Source: JAMCRM01 sp041685075
GTDB taxonomy: Bacteria; Acidobacteriota; Terriglobia; Bryobacterales; Bryobacteraceae
Length of the DNA stretch: 16,599 nt
Assembly (NCBI GenBank): GCA_041685075.1
Contig: JAWLGN010000107.1
Location: forward strand, 1-16,599
Direction: 5' to 3'
Positions 13,103-16,599 of this stretch are shown piece after piece. Position 1 is the first letter of the stretch, and every line of letters begins with the position of its first letter. Made by a program: the position numbers and the translations under genes. The notes below the pieces were generated by a model. The model saw nothing but the letters and a program-made list of their open reading frames with translations. It made no database searches and had not been told where the DNA came from.

Positions 13103-14221
13103 ATGAGTCAACATATTCTGATCACGGGCGGCGCGGGTTTCATCGGTTCGCACCTGGCCGACGAGCTGCTCGCGCACGGCTATCGCGTGCGGGTACTCGA
13201 TAACCTGTCGGTCCAGGTACACGGTCCGGGACGAAAACGGCCCGCCTATCTGAATTCCGGCGCCGAACTGGTTGTCGGAGATGTGCGCGACCCCAAGGCT
13301 GTGCGGCGCGCGCTGGAAAACGTCGATGCCGTCTACCACCTGGTGGCGGCGGTGGGTGTCGGGCAGAGCATGTACCGCCTCGCCGAGTACACGGAGGTGA
13401 ATAACCTGGGCACCGCGGTGCTGCTGGAGGCGCTCATCGAGCGGCCGGTAAACCGCCTGGTGGTGGCCTCCAGCATGAGTATCTACGGAGAGGGCCTCTA
13501 CCGCACGCCGGAGGGCGCCACGCAACCGGGGAGGGAACGCTCCATCGACGACCTGCGCGCCGGCGCCTGGGAGGTACGGGACGCCGCCGGCCGCACCCTC
13601 ACCCCTGTCCCCACCTCCGAAGACAAGGAACCGAACCTGGCTTCCGTCTATGCCCTCTCCAAGTACGACCAGGAGCGCATGTGCCTCATGATCGGCCGTG
13701 CCTACGGTATCCCCACCGTCGCGCTGCGCTTCTTCAACGTCTTCGGACCCAACCAGGCGCTTTCCAACCCGTACACCGGGGTGCTGGCCATCTTCGCCTC
13801 CCGGCTGCTGAACGGCAAAGCGCCGGTGATTTACGAAGACGGCCTGCAGCAGCGCGATTTCGTGAGCGTCTACGACGTGGCGCGCGCCTGCCGCCTGGCG
13901 CTCGAAGCGCCGCAGGCGCCCGGCGGCGTCTTCAACGTCGGCAGCGGCCACCGCTACACCATCCGCACCGTGGCGCAGCGCATGGCCCGCGCCCTGGGCA
14001 AGGAGCATCTCCGCCCCGAGATCACCGGGAAATACAGGGTGGGGGATATCCGCCACTGCTTCGCCGATATCACCCGCGCGCGCGAGGTGCTGGGCTACCG
14101 CCCGCGCATGAGTCTGGAGCAGAGCCTGGCCGACCTGGCGCTGTGGCTCGAAAAGCAGACCGCCTCGGACCGAGTGGCACAGGCCAGCGCCGAACTGGCG
14201 GCTCGCGGGCTGGTGGTGTGA
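13103..14221 (+). CDS. NAD-dependent epimerase/dehydratase (extended SDR)
   Basis: The 372-residue protein has the nucleotide-binding 'ILITGGAGFIGSHLADELL' (GxxGxxG at 9-15), D59-type 'VVGDVRD', catalytic S124 region ('VASSMSIYGEG'), and Y183-x3-K187 ('SVYALSKYDQE'). The C-terminal substrate half includes 'RFFNVFGPNQ' and 'FNVGSGHRYTIRTVAQRMA'. It is an extended SDR acting on a nucleotide sugar, closest in look to UDP-glucose 4-epimerases or 4,6-dehydratases. A family-specific insert at about 131-178 (after SIYGEG, with 'GRTLTPVPTSEDK') is typical of SDRs found beside TIGR04295 radical SAM proteins. It starts a three-gene overlapping cluster and should provide a modified sugar donor. The exact sugar is not readable from sequence. 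Confidence 0.88.
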   Translation: MSQHILITGGAGFIGSHLADELLAHGYRVRVLDNLSVQVHGPGRKRPAYLNSGAELVVGDVRDPKAVRRALENVDAVYHLVAAVGVGQSMYRLAEYTEVNNLGTAVLLEALIERPVNRLVVASSMSIYGEGLYRTPEGATQPGRERSIDDLRAGAWEVRDAAGRTLTPVPTSEDKEPNLASVYALSKYDQERMCLMIGRAYGIPTVALRFFNVFGPNQALSNPYTGVLAIFASRLLNGKAPVIYEDGLQQRDFVSVYDVARACRLALEAPQAPGGVFNVGSGHRYTIRTVAQRMARALGKEHLRPEITGKYRVGDIRHCFADITRAREVLGYRPRMSLEQSLADLALWLEKQTASDRVAQASAELAARGLVV

Positions 14222-15522
14222 CGGTGCGTTACGCTCTGGTCAACCCGGCCTGGTCCTTCGACGGCTCCATCTACTTCGGTTGCCGTGAACCTCACCTGCC
14301 TCTCGAGTACGGCTATGCCAAGGCGCTGCTGGAGGAAGCGGGCCACGACGTTCTGCTCATAGACGCCCACATGGACGCGCTGCCGCCGGCGGAAGTGCGC
14401 GCGCGCGTGGCGGCCTTTCGCCCCCATCTCACGGCGGTGACCACCGCACCCAGCTACCTGTTCTGGCGCTGCGCGCCGCCCGAACTGCGCGTCCCGCGTG
14501 AGACGGTGGAAGAACTCACCGGAGTCGCCGGAACCCTGGTGGCGGTGGGGCCGCACGGTTCCACCACGCCCCGTACCACGCTGCGCAAGCTCGACGTGGA
14601 GGCGGTGGTGCTCGGGGAGTGCGAGGACATCCTGCCGCAACTGGCGGGCGAGTGGGGCGACGTACCCTCGCTCTGCTACCGCGAGGGCGGCGAGGTACGG
14701 GTCAACGGCGGGCCGCACGCCGTGGATATGCAAAAGCTCCCCCCGCTCCGCTGGCCGGCCGAGACCATTGCCCGCCACCTCCATCATCACCATCGCTTCG
14801 ATGCCCCACCCGGCGGGCCGGGCGCGGAGGTCGAAACCTCGCGCGGCTGCCCCTATCACTGTACCTTCTGCGCCAAGGACAACTTCCGCGACGACTACCG
14901 CCGGCGGCCCCTCGATACCGTACTCGCCGAAATCGATGCCCTGATAGCGGCGGGCGCCGAGTACATCTACTTCATCGACGAGATCTTTCTCCCCAACCAG
15001 GCGCTGCTCGAGGCGCTCGTCCCCCGCCGGCTGCTGTTTGGCGTGCAGACCCGCATCGACTTGTGGAACCACGCCATGCTCGAACTGCTGGGCCGCGCCG
15101 GCTGCGTCTCGATCGAAGCGGGGGTGGAGAGCATCAGCGAGGAGGGCCGGGCGCTGCTGGACAAAAAGTGCCGCCTCTCGACCGCGGAGCTGGCCGAGCG
15201 CCTGGTCTTCGCGCGCCGCCACGTGCCCTTCGTGCAGGCCAACCTGCTGGGGATGGAGGAGGACGATCCCCAGGCCGTCGAGGCGTGGCGCCGCCACCTC
15301 CAGCAGCACGGCGTGTGGGCCAACAAGCCCGTGCCCCTGTTCGCCTACCCCGGCTCGCCCGAATACACGCGCCGCTGGGGCGATCCCGACGACCAGGCCT
15401 GGGAGCGCGCTCACCGCGACTACCTGCGCGCCTGGCGCGAGTTCAGCGATATTCAGGAGCAGGCGCCGCAGCCGCTCGTCGAACTGGAAACGCGACGTGA
15501 AAGTACTGATCGCCGCCGATAG
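14218..15522 (+). CDS. B12-binding-type radical SAM protein, TIGR04295-like
   Basis: The protein has 434 residues from GTG 14218, which overlaps the SDR stop as GTGA. GTG 14224, giving MRYALVNPAW, is an equally possible start. The N-terminal half (about 1-140) looks like a cobalamin-binding Rossmann domain: 'ALVNPAWSFDGSIYFGCREP', 'DVLLIDAHMDAL' (D49-x-H51, but Ala where DxHxxG has Gly), 'VAVGPHGSTTP', 'VVLGECEDILP'. The radical SAM core has C211-x3-C215-x2-C218 ('SRGCPYHCTFCAKDNFR'), 'YIYFIDEIFLPN' and 'SIEAGVESISEEG'. The opening and 'FGCREPHLPLEYGYA' match my memory of family TIGR04295, which occurs in a conserved gene set with SDRs, glycosyltransferases and methyltransferases. The reaction is unknown; sugar or lipid-headgroup modification is inferred. 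It overlaps the next gene by 26 bases. Confidence 0.85.
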   Translation: MTVRYALVNPAWSFDGSIYFGCREPHLPLEYGYAKALLEEAGHDVLLIDAHMDALPPAEVRARVAAFRPHLTAVTTAPSYLFWRCAPPELRVPRETVEELTGVAGTLVAVGPHGSTTPRTTLRKLDVEAVVLGECEDILPQLAGEWGDVPSLCYREGGEVRVNGGPHAVDMQKLPPLRWPAETIARHLHHHHRFDAPPGGPGAEVETSRGCPYHCTFCAKDNFRDDYRRRPLDTVLAEIDALIAAGAEYIYFIDEIFLPNQALLEALVPRRLLFGVQTRIDLWNHAMLELLGRAGCVSIEAGVESISEEGRALLDKKCRLSTAELAERLVFARRHVPFVQANLLGMEEDDPQAVEAWRRHLQQHGVWANKPVPLFAYPGSPEYTRRWGDPDDQAWERAHRDYLRAWREFSDIQEQAPQPLVELETRRESTDRRR

Positions 15523-16564
15523 CGTGGGCGGCGTCTGGACCTACGCGCTGGAACTGGTACGTGCCCTCGAGCCGCTGGGCGCCGGTGCCGTGCTGGCCGT
15601 CATGGGCGCGCCGCTCACCCCGGACCAGCGCCGGCAGGCCGCCGGCATCGAGCTGTACGAAAGCGCCTTCAAGCTCGAGTGGATGGAGGATCCGTGGGAA
15701 GAGGTGGCGCGCGCCGGCGCCTGGTTGCTGGATCTCGAAGCCCGGTTGCGCCCGGCCATCGTCCACCTGAACGGCTACGCTCATGGCGCGCTACCCTGGC
15801 GGGCACCGGCGCTGGTGGTGGGGCACTCCTGCGTGCTCTCCTGGTGGCGTGCGGTGAAGGGCTGCGAGGCCCCGGCCTCCTGGGACCGCTACCGGCGCGA
15901 AGTCGCGGCCGGCTGGGGCGCCGCATCCGCCACGGCGGCCCCCACCCGCGCCATGATGGAGAGCCTCACGCGCGACTACGGCGCACAGGCACGTGCCGCG
16001 GTGATTCCCAACGGCCGCGTGGCCGAGCGCTTTACGCCGGGCGCCAAGCAGCCTCTGATCTTTGCCGCCGGCCGCCTGTGGGACGAGGCCAAAAACCTTT
16101 CGGCCCTCGAAGCGGCGGCCCCGCGGCTGCCCTGGCCCGTGGCCGTGGCGGGCGACAGCCGCCATCCCGACGGCGGCGTCCGCCCCAGCCCGCTGCGCCT
16201 TCTGGGCCGTCTTTCCGAAACGGAAGTTGCCCGCCTCTTCGCGCGCGCCGCCATCTACGCGCTGCCCGCGCGCTATGAACCCTTCGGCCTGTCGGCGCTC
16301 GAAGCCGCCCTGGCCGGCTGCGCCCTGGTGTTGGGCGGCATCCCCAGCCTGCGGGAAGTATGGGGCGATGCCGCCTGCTATGTTCCGCCGGACGACCCCG
16401 AGGCCCTTGCACGCGCGCTCACGGGCCTCGCCGCCGATGAATCCCTCCGCACCCGCATGGCGGCCCGTGCACGCCGCCGCGCCCTCCACTACTCGCCCGA
16501 ACGCATGGCCCGCGGCTACCTGGCGCTCTACCGCGCCATGCTGGCCGGCGCGCCCGTCGTATAA
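15497..16564 (+). CDS. Glycosyltransferase family 4 (GT-B) protein
   Basis: The product has 355 residues from GTG 15497, which gives 'MKVLIAADSVGGVWTYALEL', the usual GT4 opening with a glycine-rich acceptor loop. The earlier open frame lies within the radical SAM gene and is not used. The N-terminal domain runs to about 175 ('AVIPNGRVAERFTPG'). The donor domain has 'FAAGRLWDEAKN' (189-200), 'PARYEPFGLSALEAALAG' with the E261-x7-E269 pair that holds the nucleotide sugar, and 'IPSLREVWGDAACYVPPDD'. It presumably builds an oligosaccharide or glycoconjugate with sugars from the SDR-linked pathway. No membrane helix is evident, so it works in the cytoplasm or on the membrane face. It ends in TAA, part of a TATAAT sequence. 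Confidence 0.88.
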   Translation: MKVLIAADSVGGVWTYALELVRALEPLGAGAVLAVMGAPLTPDQRRQAAGIELYESAFKLEWMEDPWEEVARAGAWLLDLEARLRPAIVHLNGYAHGALPWRAPALVVGHSCVLSWWRAVKGCEAPASWDRYRREVAAGWGAASATAAPTRAMMESLTRDYGAQARAAVIPNGRVAERFTPGAKQPLIFAAGRLWDEAKNLSALEAAAPRLPWPVAVAGDSRHPDGGVRPSPLRLLGRLSETEVARLFARAAIYALPARYEPFGLSALEAALAGCALVLGGIPSLREVWGDAACYVPPDDPEALARALTGLAADESLRTRMAARARRRALHYSPERMARGYLALYRAMLAGAPVV

Positions 16565-16565
16565 T
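16560..16565 (+). promoter_or_regulatory. Perfect TATAAT -10 box across the glycosyltransferase stop codon
   Basis: TATAAT matches the -10 consensus exactly and includes the TAA stop. No good -35 is seen at 16-18 bases. If used, transcription would start near 16572 and could serve an ATG at 16592. In GC-rich DNA a perfect hexamer is noteworthy but may be chance, since TAATG is also a common coupled stop/start. Confidence 0.35.
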
Positions 16566-16599
16566 GGATTTGCGGGCTGCGGCTCGCACCTATGAGACG
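16564..16599 (+). CDS. Possible start of the next gene of the sugar cluster (12 codons, cut by window edge)
   Basis: ATG 16564 overlaps the previous TAA by one base (TAATG) and reads MDLRAAARTYET to the edge without a stop. No Shine-Dalgarno is seen. An alternative ATG at 16592 in another frame could be the true start if the TATAAT is a promoter. Nothing about the product can be said. Confidence 0.3.
   Translation, partial: MDLRAAARTYET

Noticed and set aside
13681..14217. Upstream extension of the second radical SAM protein
   Set aside because: It overlaps the SDR gene in another frame and is Arg/Pro/Gly-rich. The family starts at VRYALVNP.
14784..14804. Run of histidines (HLHHHHRF) in the radical SAM protein as a metal site
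   Set aside because: Interesting to the eye, but it lies in a loop before the cluster-binding Cys motif and nothing shows conservation.
14095..15414. 439-codon minus-strand frame opposite the radical SAM gene
   Set aside because: Same reasoning; the plus strand carries the CxxxCxxC protein.
1..16599. CRISPR arrays, tRNA or rRNA genes, complete insertion sequences, phage genes
   Set aside because: Reading the gaps showed no regularly spaced repeats, no cloverleaf with CCA-type end and no transposase or integrase motif.

Overview
The window reads as a chromosomal segment of a high-G+C (about two thirds G+C by eye) Gram-negative bacterium, most likely an acidobacterium of the Solibacter/Bryobacter group. 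The best pointer is the first gene, whose C-terminal ~215 residues match the 'Solibacter C-terminal' domain (TIGR03437), which is greatly expanded in that group. A hopanoid side-chain module, a secreted triheme c-type cytochrome, a zinc-type adenylate kinase and a MocR-PdxS-PdxT set fit this. All genes that I can support lie on the + strand, and the many long minus-strand ORFs are shadows of high-G+C coding sequence.

Layout. 2-814: 3' end of a secreted CHRD + TIGR03437 protein, followed by a decayed copy of its own last codons and stop. 972-1679: secreted LolA-like protein. 1720-5058: tightly packed hopanoid operon, radical SAM HpnJ, two tiny four-helix SMR/EamA proteins, then glycosyltransferase HpnI. 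5129-5476: periplasmic triheme cytochrome. 5477-5738: structured intergenic region with the adk promoter. 5739-8354: adenylate kinase, a YmdB-type cyclic-nucleotide phosphodiesterase and a membrane diguanylate cyclase. 8399-11821: MocR/PdxR-type regulator, pdxS, pdxT and a low-molecular-weight phosphatase-fold protein, nearly without gaps. 11999-12806: stress-type small membrane protein (GlsB/YeaQ) and a PRC-barrel protein, closed by a strong intrinsic terminator. 12892-13040: AT-richer patch with tandem and inverted repeats resembling an insertion-sequence end or MITE remnant. 13103-16599: overlapping sugar gene cluster with an SDR epimerase/dehydratase, a B12-binding-type radical SAM protein of the TIGR04295 type, a family-4 glycosyltransferase and the first codons or promoter of another gene.

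How the parts work together. HpnI is expected to add N-acetylglucosamine to bacteriohopanetetrol, and HpnJ to rearrange the deacetylated sugar to the cyclitol ether. The deacetylase HpnK normally needed between them is not in this window, and a pair of half-size transporters sits between hpnJ and hpnI. I suggest that this pair is an ArnE/ArnF-like flippase for the hopanoid glycolipid. PdxS and PdxT form pyridoxal 5'-phosphate synthase, and the MocR protein in front is itself a PLP-sensing candidate. The last cluster is probably for an oligosaccharide or glycoconjugate. No tRNA, rRNA, CRISPR array, complete transposase or phage gene was seen. The most novel-looking items are the asymmetric SMR pair inside the hopanoid operon, the repeat patch at 12892-13040, and the radical SAM/SDR/GT cluster running off the right edge.
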